A stretch of 64,000 nucleotides of DNA from Mobiluncus curtisii subsp. curtisii ATCC 35241 (GCF_000146285.1 NZ_GL385912.1:1929251-1993250), one strand, 5' to 3'. Counted from the stretch's first letter, positions 17,732 to 27,157 are shown. The notes: a model not told the origin generated them from the letters alone. Numbers and translations are program-made.

Positions 17732-19186
17732 TTACAGCGCTAATAGTTCCTGCACCCGGTTGGCGAGTGTTTGGGCCTCTGCGTCAGCCTGTTCCTGAGT
17801 CGCGGCTTCTACCATCACCCGCACCAGGGGCTCTGTACCGGATGAACGCAACAGAACCCGACCGGTATCCCCGAGGCGGGCTTCTGACTGTGCGATGTCC
17901 TCAGCCAACCGTGGGTCATTCACACGAGTCTTGTCCACTCCGGGAACATTAATCAGGGTTTGGGGCAGCTTTTGGATGGGCGACACAAGCTCGGTCAGTG
18001 GAGCTTGGTGAGTAGCCACTGTTGCTGCGATTTGCAGAGCAGTGAGAATACCGTCACCGGTCGTAGCGTAGCGGGCATTGATCACATGACCGGACTGTTC
18101 GCCACCCAAAATATAGCCGTGAGCGCGCATTTCTTCCAGCACGTAACGATCCCCTACCGCGGTGGTGGGGGTCTTAATTCCCGCCTGTTGCATCGCTAAA
18201 CGCAGCCCGAGATTACTCATCACGGTCAGCACCAGAGTGTCATGAGTCAGCATTCCTGACCGGTGCAAATCCAAAGCCAGCATCCCCATGATTTGATCAC
18301 CATCAACCAGGTTGCCGACACCATCCACTGCTAGGCAACGGTCAGCGTCCCCATCGAACGCCACCCCGAAGTCCGCCCCAGCGGCTACCACCATGGATTG
18401 CAGCTGCTTGGGATGAGTTGAACCGCAATTCAGGTTGATGTTGCGCCCGTCAGGAGAGGCGTTAATCACGATGACGTCCGCACCGGCTTCTCGCAGCGCC
18501 CGCGGACCGATCTCCGAAGCTGCCCCGTTGGCGCAATCCACCACGATTTTCAACCCATGCAAAGATACCGGAACCGTATCGACCAGGTGATTGACGTAGG
18601 CATCGTCAGCAGCTTTGCCGTTAGCTACCACATCGCCGACCCCGGATCCGAGGGGTCGTTCCCAATTCTGTCCCAGCATGGCTTGGACTCGGTCCTCCAT
18701 CTCGTCAGGGAGTTTATAGCCGCCACGGGCAAAGAACTTGATACCGTTGTCTTGCATCGGGTTGTGCGACGCGCTGATGACCACACCAAGTTCAATGTCC
18801 TGCGATTCCGTCAGATACGCCACGCCCGGAGTGGGGATGACGCCGACCCGAGTGACATCCATCCCGGCGCTGGACAGTCCCGCCGCTAGGGCGTGATCCA
18901 AGAATTGCCCCGAGACCCGCGTATCGCGACCGATAATCGCGCGCGGCTTGGCAGGTTCTTCCGGAATCAGGCGGGGTCGTTTAATCCCCGTGCGCGATTC
19001 CGCCATAGCCGATTCACGCTGCTCTTTCAGCAGGTCTTTCACGATGGGCATCTGACCGGTGGCCATAATCTTTTCTTCTACCACCAGGCGAGCCGCTGCT
19101 ACCCCTAAGTTCAGAGCCAGTTCCGCGGTGATGTCTTCATTGGCCAGCCCGCGAACCCCGTCAGTACCGAAAAGTCTTTGCGACAT
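17732..19186 (-). CDS. glmM: Phosphoglucosamine mutase
   Basis: A 484-residue enzyme converting glucosamine-6-P to glucosamine-1-P. It begins MSQRLFGTDGVRG and has the phosphoserine loop SASHN with Ser140, the metal loop DGDAD and the C-terminal RSSGTEPLVRV phosphate loop. Other family members have the catalytic Ser near 102; an insertion of about 38 residues (approximately 40-80, basic and Glu-rich) lies before it. ATG 19186 follows AGAAAGG; an in-frame codon 66 bp upstream is less likely. Confidence 0.93.
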   Translation of the reverse strand: MSQRLFGTDGVRGLANEDITAELALNLGVAAARLVVEEKIMATGQMPIVKDLLKEQRESAMAESRTGIKRPRLIPEEPAKPRAIIGRDTRVSGQFLDHALAAGLSSAGMDVTRVGVIPTPGVAYLTESQDIELGVVISASHNPMQDNGIKFFARGGYKLPDEMEDRVQAMLGQNWERPLGSGVGDVVANGKAADDAYVNHLVDTVPVSLHGLKIVVDCANGAASEIGPRALREAGADVIVINASPDGRNINLNCGSTHPKQLQSMVVAAGADFGVAFDGDADRCLAVDGVGNLVDGDQIMGMLALDLHRSGMLTHDTLVLTVMSNLGLRLAMQQAGIKTPTTAVGDRYVLEEMRAHGYILGGEQSGHVINARYATTGDGILTALQIAATVATHQAPLTELVSPIQKLPQTLINVPGVDKTRVNDPRLAEDIAQSEARLGDTGRVLLRSSGTEPLVRVMVEAATQEQADAEAQTLANRVQELLAL

Positions 19187-19310
19187 AGTTTTGCCTTTCT
19201 CGTGTTCTAACCTCACCATTATTCCACGGTTAGCAAATAGGAAATAACTCAAAGTCCTAAAATTAGCGGATTATCAACCTTTTGTGGGAAGTTAGGAAAT
19301 GCCGCGGGCA

Positions 19311-19347
19311 AAAAACTGGTGGGGTCCTCACCGGAGAACCCCACCAG
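19311..19347 (-). terminator. Rho-independent terminator after rpsI
   Basis: A 10-bp perfect stem (19316-19325 with 19338-19347) followed on the minus strand by five T. It separates rplM-rpsI from glmM. Confidence 0.85.
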
Positions 19348-19365
19348 CATAAGTCTCGATTGTTT

Positions 19366-19860
19366 TTAGCGCTTCGAGTACTGTGGTGCCTTGCGAGCCT
19401 TCTTAAGACCAGCCTTCTTGCGCTCCACGGCGCGAGCGTCGCGGGTCAGGAAACCGGCTTTCTTAAGCGCGGGACGGTTGGCGTCACGATCGATTTCGTT
19501 CAGAGCGCGGGACACGCCGAGGCGCAGCGCACCAGCTTGACCGGAAATGCCGCCGCCATCAATACGAGCCTTGACGTCGAAACGACCCTGCAAGTCCAAC
19601 AGCACGAAAGGTGCCATCACCAATTGCTGGTGCAACTTGTTCGGGAAGTAATCTTCCAGGCTGCGACCGTTGATAGTCCAATTGCCGTTACCCGGAACCA
19701 AACGCACACGGGCTACGGCTTCTTTGCGACGCCCTAACCCCGTGCCCTTGTCGATGCGAGAATTCCCACGACCCGGTTCATCCTGAGCCGTCGGAGTCTC
19801 GGTGGTGTATTCGCTGGGGACTTCCTCCAGCTCTTCGATTTCTGCAGTGGTCTTCGCCAC
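19366..19860 (-). CDS. rpsI: 30S ribosomal protein S9
   Basis: A 164-residue S9. The core begins at [19 protein letters not shown] and ends with the typical basic tail PQYSKR that reaches the P-site tRNA. The first 35 residues or so are an acidic Glu/Thr-rich extension, a common feature in actinobacteria. The start is GTG with AAGGAG. Second gene after rplM. Confidence 0.95.
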   Translation of the reverse strand: MAKTTAEIEELEEVPSEYTTETPTAQDEPGRGNSRIDKGTGLGRRKEAVARVRLVPGNGNWTINGRSLEDYFPNKLHQQLVMAPFVLLDLQGRFDVKARIDGGGISGQAGALRLGVSRALNEIDRDANRPALKKAGFLTRDARAVERKKAGLKKARKAPQYSKR

Positions 19861-19889
19861 GATACTCCTTGAGGTTTTGCGAACCGCGT

Positions 19890-20333
19890 TTATTGCGCGA
19901 TTTGCGTGAGTTCAAAAACTTCCGGGTTCTGGCCGGCGTGCGGATGTTCCGGTCCGGCGTAAACCTTCAGCTTCGTCAATTGCTGTTTCGAGAGACGGTT
20001 ACGGGGCATCATTCCCTTAACTGCCTTTTCGATAATTTTTTCGGGTTGCTTGTCCCGCAGTTCCTGGTAAGAGGTTGCCTTCAAGCCACCGGGAAAACCC
20101 GAGTGGTGGTAGGCAGTCTTTTCAGTCCATTTGTTGCCGGTCAACACGACCTTTTCCGCGTTGATAACGATGACATAGTCTCCGTTATCAAAGTTGGGAG
20201 CGAAGGTCGGCTTATGCTTGCCGCGCAGCAAGGTAGCCACCTGGGAAGCCAGACGTCCCAGTACGATGCCGTCGGCATCAACTACATGCCACTTCGCGTC
20301 AACGTCACCAGCCTTGGGTGAATAAGTACGCAC
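19890..20333 (-). CDS. rplM: 50S ribosomal protein L13
   Basis: About 147 residues, the standard L13 length, beginning [19 protein letters not shown] after the initiator. I start at GTG 20333, which has GAAGG 8 nt upstream; an in-frame TTG at 20348 would add five residues but lacks a good ribosome-binding site. The gene is transcribed from a strong promoter (20460-20488) and has a hairpin (20366-20381) in its leader. Confidence 0.94.
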   Translation of the reverse strand: MRTYSPKAGDVDAKWHVVDADGIVLGRLASQVATLLRGKHKPTFAPNFDNGDYVIVINAEKVVLTGNKWTEKTAYHHSGFPGGLKATSYQELRDKQPEKIIEKAVKGMMPRNRLSKQQLTKLKVYAGPEHPHAGQNPEVFELTQIAQ

Positions 20334-20459
20334 TTCTTTAGCCTTCAATTCTTAATCGTCGGTCTCATCACTTTTGTGATGATGAAAGTTTGCGTGTGCC
20401 CTGGGATGACAGCGGTATGAGTGGGAATAGTCACCAACTCAAGGGCATACAACCGTTTA

Positions 20460-20488
20460 ATCTTAACGATTCCGCGCGCCTGGGTCAA
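20460..20488 (-). promoter_or_regulatory. Promoter of rplM-rpsI
   Basis: On the minus strand TTGACC (-35, 20488-20483), a 17-bp spacer and TAAGAT (-10, 20465-20460): close to the sigma-70/SigA consensus and correctly oriented for rplM, giving a leader of about 120 nt. Confidence 0.7.
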
Positions 20489-20661
20489 AATCACGGCGTA
20501 ATTCACGTATTTTGAGCGCGAAAATAAATCGTTCGTATGACACGCCCACTCGCCGAACGACATAGTAAAGCGTCAATTCAGTTCATCAACTGCCCAGTCT
20601 GCCTAGCTTCTAGCCTGCTTAGGCTCAAGTTTGGGTTCAAAAAACCGGGGATAAGCGTCAT

Positions 20662-20680
20662 GGGAGCGGGCAATGCTCCC
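20662..20680 (-). terminator. Weak hairpin after pflA
   Basis: A 6-bp stem GGGAGC/GCTCCC with a 7-nt loop and no T-tract, 60 bp after the pflA stop. It may end the pfl transcript. Confidence 0.3.
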
Positions 20681-20740
20681 CTACTTGTGTTAACTTAGCT
20701 GGGATTAGAATCCCGATTTTCCAATCTAGCGGTGGACACT

Positions 20741-21649
20741 CTAATAGACGGTTATTCCCCGGGCGCGAAAAATCGACCGTATCTGTTCGATGGATTTTTC
20801 GTCGGGAGGTTGGACCGTCTCTAGTTTGTAGTCTAGATTCAGTTCTTCCCACTTGTCCCGACCCATTTGGTGGAACGGCAGCACTTCCAGCCGTTCCACG
20901 TTACTCCAGTTAGCCACAATATCAGCCACGCGTTTCACGTTGTCCGCGTCATCGGTCCAGCCCGGAACCGCTACGAAACGAATCCAGGCGGGAATCCCCG
21001 CTTGAGCCAAACGATTCCCAAAGTCAATAGTGGGTTGCAGAGGTCTGCCGGTGACTTTTTGATAGGTGTCGGGATTGCCGGATTTTACGTCCAGCATCAC
21101 TAAATCCAACAGTTCAAGTTCTTGGTCGCTAAAGCTGAATCCTAAAGATCCAGAAGTATCAATATTGGTGTGAATGCCCTCGGCTTTGGTATCGCGCAGC
21201 AGTTTTTTTAGAAATCGTGGCTGCATCATTGGTTCCCCTCCGGAAAAGGTGACCCCGCCGCCAGTAGCTTTATAAACTGCCTTGTATCGAACAATCTTGT
21301 CCAACAGGTCTTTGGCTAAAATCGGAGTGCCTTCGCGCATTTGCCAAGTATCAGGATTGTGGCAGTACACACAGCGCAGAGGACAGCCGGCCAGAAAAAT
21401 TGTCAGCCTAGTGCCCGGACCGTCCACTGCGGTTACCAATTCCCAAGAATGCACCGAGCCTAGTTCTCCGGCGTTAACCAGCTTTGAATGTGTGCTCCGA
21501 TCCATCTCCGGGGCGGTAGCAATACCGTCCAGCCCCTTACCACGAACCCGTGGAACTTCGATTTCAGAGGGTTCGGGTCGATACTCCCCGGTGGAACCTT
21601 CGGTTCCAAAGATGGTATCGACCCGAACCCGTTCTAAAGTGAGGTTCAC
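20741..21649 (-). CDS. pflA: Pyruvate formate-lyase activating enzyme (radical SAM)
   Basis: Radical SAM activase that abstracts a hydrogen from the PFL glycine. The cluster motif CxxxCxxC is Cys89, 93 and 96 (GCPLRCVYCHN). Typical TVDGPG-like (TAVDGPGT) and GGEP (SGGEPMMQ) segments are present. The frame opens at GTG 21649, 10 bp after the glycyl-radical gene, giving 302 residues. Family members have about 250, and the first 48 residues look unrelated, so ATG 21505 (254 residues) may be the true start; neither has a good Shine-Dalgarno. Last gene of the pfl operon. Confidence 0.9.
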   Translation of the reverse strand: MNLTLERVRVDTIFGTEGSTGEYRPEPSEIEVPRVRGKGLDGIATAPEMDRSTHSKLVNAGELGSVHSWELVTAVDGPGTRLTIFLAGCPLRCVYCHNPDTWQMREGTPILAKDLLDKIVRYKAVYKATGGGVTFSGGEPMMQPRFLKKLLRDTKAEGIHTNIDTSGSLGFSFSDQELELLDLVMLDVKSGNPDTYQKVTGRPLQPTIDFGNRLAQAGIPAWIRFVAVPGWTDDADNVKRVADIVANWSNVERLEVLPFHQMGRDKWEELNLDYKLETVQPPDEKSIEQIRSIFRARGITVY

Positions 21650-21659
21650 TGCTGCCAGA

Positions 21660-21911
21660 CTATTTCTTGTTGTGGAACGTACGAGAAATAATGTCTAGCT
21701 GCTGTTCATGCGTCAAACGCACGAAATTCACGGCATACCCGGAAACTCGCACGGTCAATTGGGGGTATTTTTCCGGGTGTTCCATGGCGTCTTCCAAGGT
21801 GTCCCGGTTTAGCACGTTAATATTCGCGTGGTACAGACCTTTCACACCTCCGCTGGCGCAACGATTTGCTTTCATGTCTTTGAGTCGCTCATCGAAAGTT
21901 TTAACTGCCAT
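21660..21911 (-). CDS. Free-standing glycyl-radical domain (C-terminal part of PFL)
   Basis: An 83-residue protein matching the C-terminal 60-70 residues of pyruvate formate-lyase and the autonomous cofactor Grc[21 protein letters not shown] then the radical loop RVSGYAVNF with Gly58, ending [15 protein letters not shown]. It has its own ATG and a good Shine-Dalgarno (GAAGGGAAAAG). It lies 46 bp downstream of a PFL gene that ends exactly before this domain, so it is probably a required second subunit rather than a spare part. pflA follows 10 bp later. Confidence 0.9.
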   Translation of the reverse strand: MAVKTFDERLKDMKANRCASGGVKGLYHANINVLNRDTLEDAMEHPEKYPQLTVRVSGYAVNFVRLTHEQQLDIISRTFHNKK

Positions 21912-21957
21912 AATTCTTTTCCCTTCAGTTATTAGTTATCAGTTTTAGAGTTAAAGA

Positions 21958-24060
21958 TTAGCCTTTGCGGACAAAGCCGGCATCCATAATGCCGACCAGG
22001 CTGGTGACTTGTTCGTCAAGGTTACGTCCCAATGAAGAGGGAACAATCGTGTTGGTCAGCGAGATACCGTCCAGGGCGTCGTCGTAGTCCAGTTTGCCCA
22101 CAGAAAGCATGGATGCCAGCATTCCGTGAGTGTCGACACCATTTTCTGGGTTAGCGCCAGGGGCAAATGGAGTCCCTTTCATGTGACCTGAGGGGAAGGA
22201 ACCGGTGAACTTGCCGTAAACCACATTGGAAGTGATGGTTAATACCGATTGAGTGGCAATCGCTCCGCGGTACATGGGAATGGCTTTAATCTTGCTCATA
22301 ATGGTGTGAACCACGGTAGCGGCAATATCGTCAGCACGGTCATCATCGTTGCCATAAGTTGGGAAATCCCCTTCGGTGCGGTAATCAACGATTAGACCAG
22401 TCTCATCCCGAACCGGATAAACTTTAGCATACTTAATGGCTGCGAGTGAGTCGGCAACGATGGACAGTCCCGCAATCCCACAACCCATGGTGCGCACAAT
22501 GTCAGAATCATGCAAAGCCATTTCGATAGCCTCATAAGCGTAACGGTCGTGGCAGTAGTGGATAATGTTCAATGCTTCTACATAGGTTTCGATTACCCAA
22601 TCAAGCATTGCCTCGTATTTGACCCAGACATCGTCAAAGTCAAGCGCTTCATCGCCCGAGATACTTTCATATCCGGGAGCCACTAGCTTACCGGTCATTT
22701 CGTCGCGACCTCCGTTAATGGCATAAAGCAATGCCTTGGCCGCATTCACGCGCGCTCCGAAAAATTGCATCTGTTTGCCAATACGCATGGGAGATACACA
22801 GCACGCGATGGCAGCATCGTCTCCCCAGTGGTCACGAATTTGCTTGTCTGCCTCGTATTGAATAGAGGAAGTTTCGATGGAAATTTTAGCGCAGAATTTC
22901 TTGTACCCTTCCGGCAGGTTTTCGTTCCAGAAGACCGTGATGTTCGGTTCCGGCGCTGGTCCCAGGTTGACCAGGGTTTGAAGCAACCGGAAGGAGGTCT
23001 TGGTGACCAGGGTACGACCGTCCTCCCCGAAACCGGCATCTGACCAAGTTGCCCAGTAGGGATCGCCGGAGAAAATTTCGTCATAGGCTTTGGTGCGCAG
23101 GAAACGTACAATGCGTAGTTTCATTACCAGGGCATCGATGATTTCCTGGGCTTCAGGTTCGGTGAGGATGCCTTTTTTGAAATCTCGTTCAAAATAGATG
23201 TCAAAAAACCCGGAGAGGCGTCCGATAGACATAGCTGCCCCGTCTTGTGATTTGACGGAGGCGAGATAGCCGAAATAAGTCCATTGGACGGCTTCTTTGG
23301 CGGTTTTAGCCGGACCGGAAATGTCGAATCCATATGACTGTGCCATGGTCTTAAGCTTGTCAAGGGCTTTGATTTGTTCAGCGTGTTCTTCACGGTAACG
23401 TGCCCAGTGTTCAGAGAAGGGTTCATTGACTACTCTGTCTTTGGCTTTGAGTTTTTCTTCGATGAGTTTATCCACACCGTACAAGGCAACCCGGCGATAG
23501 TCTCCGATGATGCGTCCGCGTCCGTACGCATCGGGGAGTCCGGTGATAATGTGGCTGGAACGCGCCGCCCGAATCCTGGGGGTGTAAATATCGAAAACCG
23601 CGTCATTGTGGGTCTTTCGATAGTGGGTAAAAATACGCTTGATTTCAGGATTCGCTTCTTTACCGGCTTCTTTGATGGCAGTTTCCACCATGCGCCAGCC
23701 ACCGTTTGGCATCATGGCTCGTTTCAGCGGAACATCGGTCTGTAAGCCGACGATTACGTCATCGTCGTCACTGATGTAGCCCGGACCAAAGGCGTCGACA
23801 TCGGCGGGAGTATCTAAGTCAACATCGTAAACACGCTGTTTACGTTCCACTGACAAGTAGTTTTGATCCAGGTGGTTCCACAGACGTTTAATTTTTTCCG
23901 TAGGCTCAGCCAAGAAGGAGTCATCTCCTTCATAGGGTGTGTAATTTTTCTGGATAAAATCGCGAACGTCGATTTCCTCGCACCAGTTGCCGGGAACAAA
24001 TCCTTCCCAGGCTGGCGGTTTCTCTGCTTTATTCTCAGTTGCAGTAGGTATTTGCGACAT
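21958..24060 (-). CDS. pflB: Pyruvate formate-lyase core subunit lacking the glycyl-radical domain
   Basis: A 700-residue formate C-acetyltransferase (pyruvate + CoA to formate + acetyl-CoA). The catalytic cysteine pair is Cys420-Cys421 in AIACCVSPM. The chain stops after SSLGRNLDEQVTSLVGIMDAGF, where E. coli PFL (760 residues) would continue into the glycyl-radical domain. That domain is encoded separately at 21660-21911. The stop, the 46-bp gap and the new ribosome-binding site look genuine, not a frameshift. The start ATG 24060 is 11 nt after AAGGAG; TTG 24066 is an alternative. Confidence 0.92.
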   Translation of the reverse strand: MSQIPTATENKAEKPPAWEGFVPGNWCEEIDVRDFIQKNYTPYEGDDSFLAEPTEKIKRLWNHLDQNYLSVERKQRVYDVDLDTPADVDAFGPGYISDDDDVIVGLQTDVPLKRAMMPNGGWRMVETAIKEAGKEANPEIKRIFTHYRKTHNDAVFDIYTPRIRAARSSHIITGLPDAYGRGRIIGDYRRVALYGVDKLIEEKLKAKDRVVNEPFSEHWARYREEHAEQIKALDKLKTMAQSYGFDISGPAKTAKEAVQWTYFGYLASVKSQDGAAMSIGRLSGFFDIYFERDFKKGILTEPEAQEIIDALVMKLRIVRFLRTKAYDEIFSGDPYWATWSDAGFGEDGRTLVTKTSFRLLQTLVNLGPAPEPNITVFWNENLPEGYKKFCAKISIETSSIQYEADKQIRDHWGDDAAIACCVSPMRIGKQMQFFGARVNAAKALLYAINGGRDEMTGKLVAPGYESISGDEALDFDDVWVKYEAMLDWVIETYVEALNIIHYCHDRYAYEAIEMALHDSDIVRTMGCGIAGLSIVADSLAAIKYAKVYPVRDETGLIVDYRTEGDFPTYGNDDDRADDIAATVVHTIMSKIKAIPMYRGAIATQSVLTITSNVVYGKFTGSFPSGHMKGTPFAPGANPENGVDTHGMLASMLSVGKLDYDDALDGISLTNTIVPSSLGRNLDEQVTSLVGIMDAGFVRKG

Positions 24061-24146
24061 CGACAACAGCACTCCTTTTGCCTTTACTTTACTGATTCTT
24101 GGTTTTTACAACCTGTCAGACAATTCGTCCCAGGTAAACGACGTAT

Positions 24147-24176
24147 ATTGTATCTTGTGGTAATGGAGCTTTTCAA
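24147..24176 (-). promoter_or_regulatory. Promoter of the pfl operon
   Basis: On the minus strand TTGAAA (-35, 24176-24171), an 18-bp spacer and TACAAT (-10, 24152-24147), both five of six to consensus. The predicted start is about 80 nt before the pflB ATG. Confidence 0.68.
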
Positions 24177-24572
24177 CTGCTCTGCCCCCATACCTCCCTC
24201 CGAATCGTAAGGTAAGACTTTGCAGGTCAGGTGACAAAAAGCCCACTAAGGACACTGCTCTTTAGCCCTTACTAACAGCATTAAAGAAAGGGGTTACTGA
24301 TAGAATTCATGGCTTTCTCGCCACTTTTGACACTTTTTGGAAATGGTGCTGGGCGCCGGTCGGAACGTAATTATCTTCGGTTCGCTATGTTTTTTGGAAA
24401 AAAAGCGGGAGTGAAGCGTACTGTGTAGGCTCAAGTGTGGGGACAAACGCTCCGTGGTGCCTCATATCAATGCGAGCGGGTAAATAAATTGTTGGCATGA
24501 ATGTTGGAGTGGTTTCAATAGGTTCCCTCGGCTACAATCCCCGCCTGGTTACGCGACCAGAGGGGACTTTTG

Positions 24573-24619
24573 AAAGAAAAAGACCCCGCTGAATCAGCTG
24601 GTGCTGACCGGCGGGGTCT
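24573..24619 (-). terminator. Rho-independent terminator after the class II aldolase
   Basis: Stem AGACCCCGC/GCGGGGTCT (24581-24589 with 24611-24619) enclosing a 21-nt loop, followed on the minus strand by TTTTCTTTC. It begins about 15 bp after the aldolase stop. Confidence 0.85.
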
Positions 24620-24634
24620 GTTGCAGGGCAAGCG

Positions 24635-25642
24635 TTACTTATCCTTGAGCTTGGAGTACTTCAGCTTATAAACCCCGCGCATAATCGTGCCATCCATCAT
24701 GCGGATGGGCTTTGCGCCCGTTGTCTCTGCCACCAAAGCTGCCAACGCATTCTTCTGCGCGACCGAGAACACTGCCTCCGCCTCGTCAAGGTCCGCGCCC
24801 AGGAAATACGTCGCCTTGCGCCCGTAAATCATGTTCTTGCCAAATGTTTTGCCGACTTTCAAGCCCACCAGCTGACTGAAATCGTCCAGGTATGCCTTCA
24901 ATCCGGTCTCGCGGAACTTCAAGAACAGCGGATCGTCCGTGGCGACCACTGCCCCGGCGTCATCGCGGCGCATAAAAATATGAATAACCTGAGGCGGCAA
25001 TCCAATACCGTCACGTTCAAATCGACGCACTCGCACGGTCTCGCCCGCCCTGCTCCACCCGGTCATGAGCTCAAACTGAATCTGGCAGGCGGATTCCACA
25101 GCCTGCGCCAAATCCACCAATTCATCCGCGTCCCGACCGAACAACACCGCCCCATGCCCCTGCATCAAGATAGCCCTGGCAGCGGTGTCACGTAGCGTGG
25201 TCAACACGGACTTATGCAGTTTCCCCGTGGAGGGCAACCCGTAATCCGCAATCGGCAAAGTCTCTGAACCGATGCGTTCTGCCAGCTCAGTTGGGATTTC
25301 TACCGGCGCGCCACCCACGCTCAGAGCCGAGGCATAAGGCTGGTGGGTGTGGATGATGAACTGCACCTGGGGCAGTTCCCGATAGATTTCCGTGTGTAGC
25401 CCGCGTTCACCGCTCGGTTTCAACTCCCCGGACCATTTGCCCTCAAAATCCACCTCTACCAGGTGATCCGGAGTCATTGTCTCGTAATCTCGCCCTGATG
25501 GCGTAATCAGATACCGGTCATGACCGCTTCGTTGAGACAAATTTCCCCAAGTCCGAGCCACTAGCCCTTCCCGCAACAAGACACGTGCGGTGTCTATGAT
25601 CGCATTTCCGGTTTCATCGTCTCGCCCAGCATTCCCGGTCAT
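24635..25642 (-). CDS. Class II aldolase/adducin-family protein with a C-terminal extension
   Basis: The first 215 residues are a class II aldolase of the fuculose/ribulose-phosphate type. Likely zinc ligands are His98 and His100 (IHTHQPY) and His163 (MQGHGAVLF), with Glu79 as the acid/base (SGER). Such enzymes cleave a sugar phosphate to DHAP plus an aldehyde, or epimerise it. About 120 further residues follow, with no domain I recognise, making it larger than usual. It is 42 bp downstream of a class III aminotransferase and is probably co-transcribed. The substrate is unknown. Confidence 0.85.
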   Translation of the reverse strand: MTGNAGRDDETGNAIIDTARVLLREGLVARTWGNLSQRSGHDRYLITPSGRDYETMTPDHLVEVDFEGKWSGELKPSGERGLHTEIYRELPQVQFIIHTHQPYASALSVGGAPVEIPTELAERIGSETLPIADYGLPSTGKLHKSVLTTLRDTAARAILMQGHGAVLFGRDADELVDLAQAVESACQIQFELMTGWSRAGETVRVRRFERDGIGLPPQVIHIFMRRDDAGAVVATDDPLFLKFRETGLKAYLDDFSQLVGLKVGKTFGKNMIYGRKATYFLGADLDEAEAVFSVAQKNALAALVAETTGAKPIRMMDGTIMRGVYKLKYSKLKDK

Positions 25643-25684
25643 TTTTATAGTCCTTTCCTCGCCACTGCGACGGTCTGCGACTGG

Positions 25685-27157
25685 CTATTTCTTAGTTACC
25701 GGCTTCATCTCAACCTTTTGAAACACCCGCTCGAAACGGTTTAGCGCCTCGTCAATTAGCTCCGGGGTATAAGCCGCGGAAGTGTATAGGCGCGAACCTG
25801 CCAAAGTAATCAGTCCTTCAGCAGTATAAGCCGCTCCCATGTATTCCATTTCTTTCTTACGTTTCGAGGTTTCACTCAACACGTGCGGGATGGTCCACGG
25901 TTTGCTCCAATCAATGGAGAAATGCATGGTTCCAACCGTCTCTAAGTGGCATACGCTGCCTTCGTTCCAGCATACGAACGGCAGATTGTATTTCTTAACC
26001 AGGGCTTGCAGACCATCAGTCAAGCGGTTGCCCATCTCTCCGGCGTATTCACAAGTATTGGTCTCAACGATGCGCTTAATCGTGTGGTATCCCGCCACGC
26101 AGCTAATCGGGGTCGCTGCCATCGTGCCCCCAATCAATGCCTTCTTAACCTTGTCTCCGGTCTGGATTCCCGCCGCGAGGTACTTCATGTATTCCTTTTT
26201 GCCACCTAAACCGCCGGCGCCGGGATACCCTCCGGCGATGACCTTGCCAAATACCGTCAAATCAGAGTCAATCCCAAACAGACCCGAAGCCCCGCGGTCA
26301 GAAATCCGGAAAGCAGTAACAACCTCGTCAAAAATCAGCAGCGCCCCGTAACGACGGCACAGCCGTTCCACCCCTTTCAGGAAAGCCTGATCGATTGGCC
26401 ACGTTCCCGACTCCGGTCCGATAGGTTCAATCATGACCGCGGCCGTACCGCCGTGGAGCTTCTTCAGGCGCAGTTTGCGTTCCAGGTCACCCAAATCGCC
26501 AGGCATGAATTCGTCTACGTAACGGAACATGGTCCAAGGCACCCCGTGGGCTTGGGTGAACTTGGATCCGGGAATCCGGATGCCGTAGCCCAGCTGGTCA
26601 GACCAGCCATGATAGGCTCCGCCCATCTTGAGGACGTGCTTCTTTTTAGTCGCGAGGCGGGCGACCCGGATTGCTGCCATGCATGCCTCCGTGCCCGAAC
26701 CCAGCATTCGGAACATATCTACTGTCGGCACGCGCGAGGCAATGAGGTCTGCCAGCTTGTATTCGTATTCGTGGAACAGCCCGGTAGACGGTCCCCCATC
26801 GTGCAAAAGTTTAATGACTTCCTCACGGACTTCGGGAGGGTTAGAGCCCAGCACGGTCGGACCGCCTGCCTGTAGAAAATCGAAGTACACGTTGCCGTCG
26901 ATGTCCGTCAGTTCGTGTCCACTAGCTTTCGTGATGACCAGGGGGAAAGGATGGTTAAACGCCAGATTGTGCTGTACGCCACCGGGAATGCGGTCCTTGG
27001 CGGCTTCAATCATAGATTTCGAACCTGAGCACTTGGCTTCAAAGTAATCACGCTCGTAATCGCGCAAAGCTCCGGCACTAATGGAGTAAATTGGTTTTTT
27101 GATAAGGTCATCCAGTTGCTTGTTAATGGCGCGAGTGCTGGGTTGGTTGATCCGCAT
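25685..27157 (-). CDS. Class III PLP aminotransferase, glutamate-semialdehyde-mutase-like
   Basis: A 490-residue fold-type I PLP enzyme with cofactor Lys305 (FGKVIAGGYPG), Asp278 (IFDEVV) and the SGTEA phosphate loop near residue 155. It resembles HemL (glutamate-1-semialdehyde 2,1-aminomutase) but has about 45 extra N-terminal residues. There are no heme genes near, and its neighbours are a sugar aldolase and a carbohydrate kinase. A role in a sugar or amino-sugar route is therefore more likely than porphyrin synthesis (inference). The start ATG follows GAGGAG. It diverges from the FGGY kinase over 69 bp. Confidence 0.85.
   Translation of the reverse strand: MRINQPSTRAINKQLDDLIKKPIYSISAGALRDYERDYFEAKCSGSKSMIEAAKDRIPGGVQHNLAFNHPFPLVITKASGHELTDIDGNVYFDFLQAGGPTVLGSNPPEVREEVIKLLHDGGPSTGLFHEYEYKLADLIASRVPTVDMFRMLGSGTEACMAAIRVARLATKKKHVLKMGGAYHGWSDQLGYGIRIPGSKFTQAHGVPWTMFRYVDEFMPGDLGDLERKLRLKKLHGGTAAVMIEPIGPESGTWPIDQAFLKGVERLCRRYGALLIFDEVVTAFRISDRGASGLFGIDSDLTVFGKVIAGGYPGAGGLGGKKEYMKYLAAGIQTGDKVKKALIGGTMAATPISCVAGYHTIKRIVETNTCEYAGEMGNRLTDGLQALVKKYNLPFVCWNEGSVCHLETVGTMHFSIDWSKPWTIPHVLSETSKRKKEMEYMGAAYTAEGLITLAGSRLYTSAAYTPELIDEALNRFERVFQKVEMKPVTKK

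Larger units (their letters stand above)
20334..20740. other. Gene-free region between rplM and pflA
   Basis: About 400 bp without a gene. It holds the rplM leader with a small perfect hairpin CATCAC/GTGATG (20366-20381), the rplM promoter (20460-20488) and a weak stem GGGAGC/GCTCCC (20662-20680) that may end the pfl transcript. The stretch 20490-20660 shows nothing I can name. Confidence 0.6.
24061..24634. other. 574-bp gene-free region between pflB and the aldolase gene
   Basis: It contains the pflB promoter (24147-24176) and about 80 nt of leader on the left and the terminator of the aldolase transcript (24573-24619) on the right. Between about 24180 and 24570 I see no gene, tRNA or clear regulatory element; a small RNA cannot be excluded. 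Confidence 0.55.

Noticed and set aside
21912-21957. A frameshift or premature stop splitting pflB
   Set aside because: The downstream frame has its own ATG with a strong Shine-Dalgarno and about 25 N-terminal residues not found in PFL, so two genes are more likely than one broken gene.
24180-24570. A small RNA or tRNA between the pfl promoter and the aldolase terminator
   Set aside because: No cloverleaf, T-loop motif or isolated promoter-terminator pair could be found; left as unassigned.
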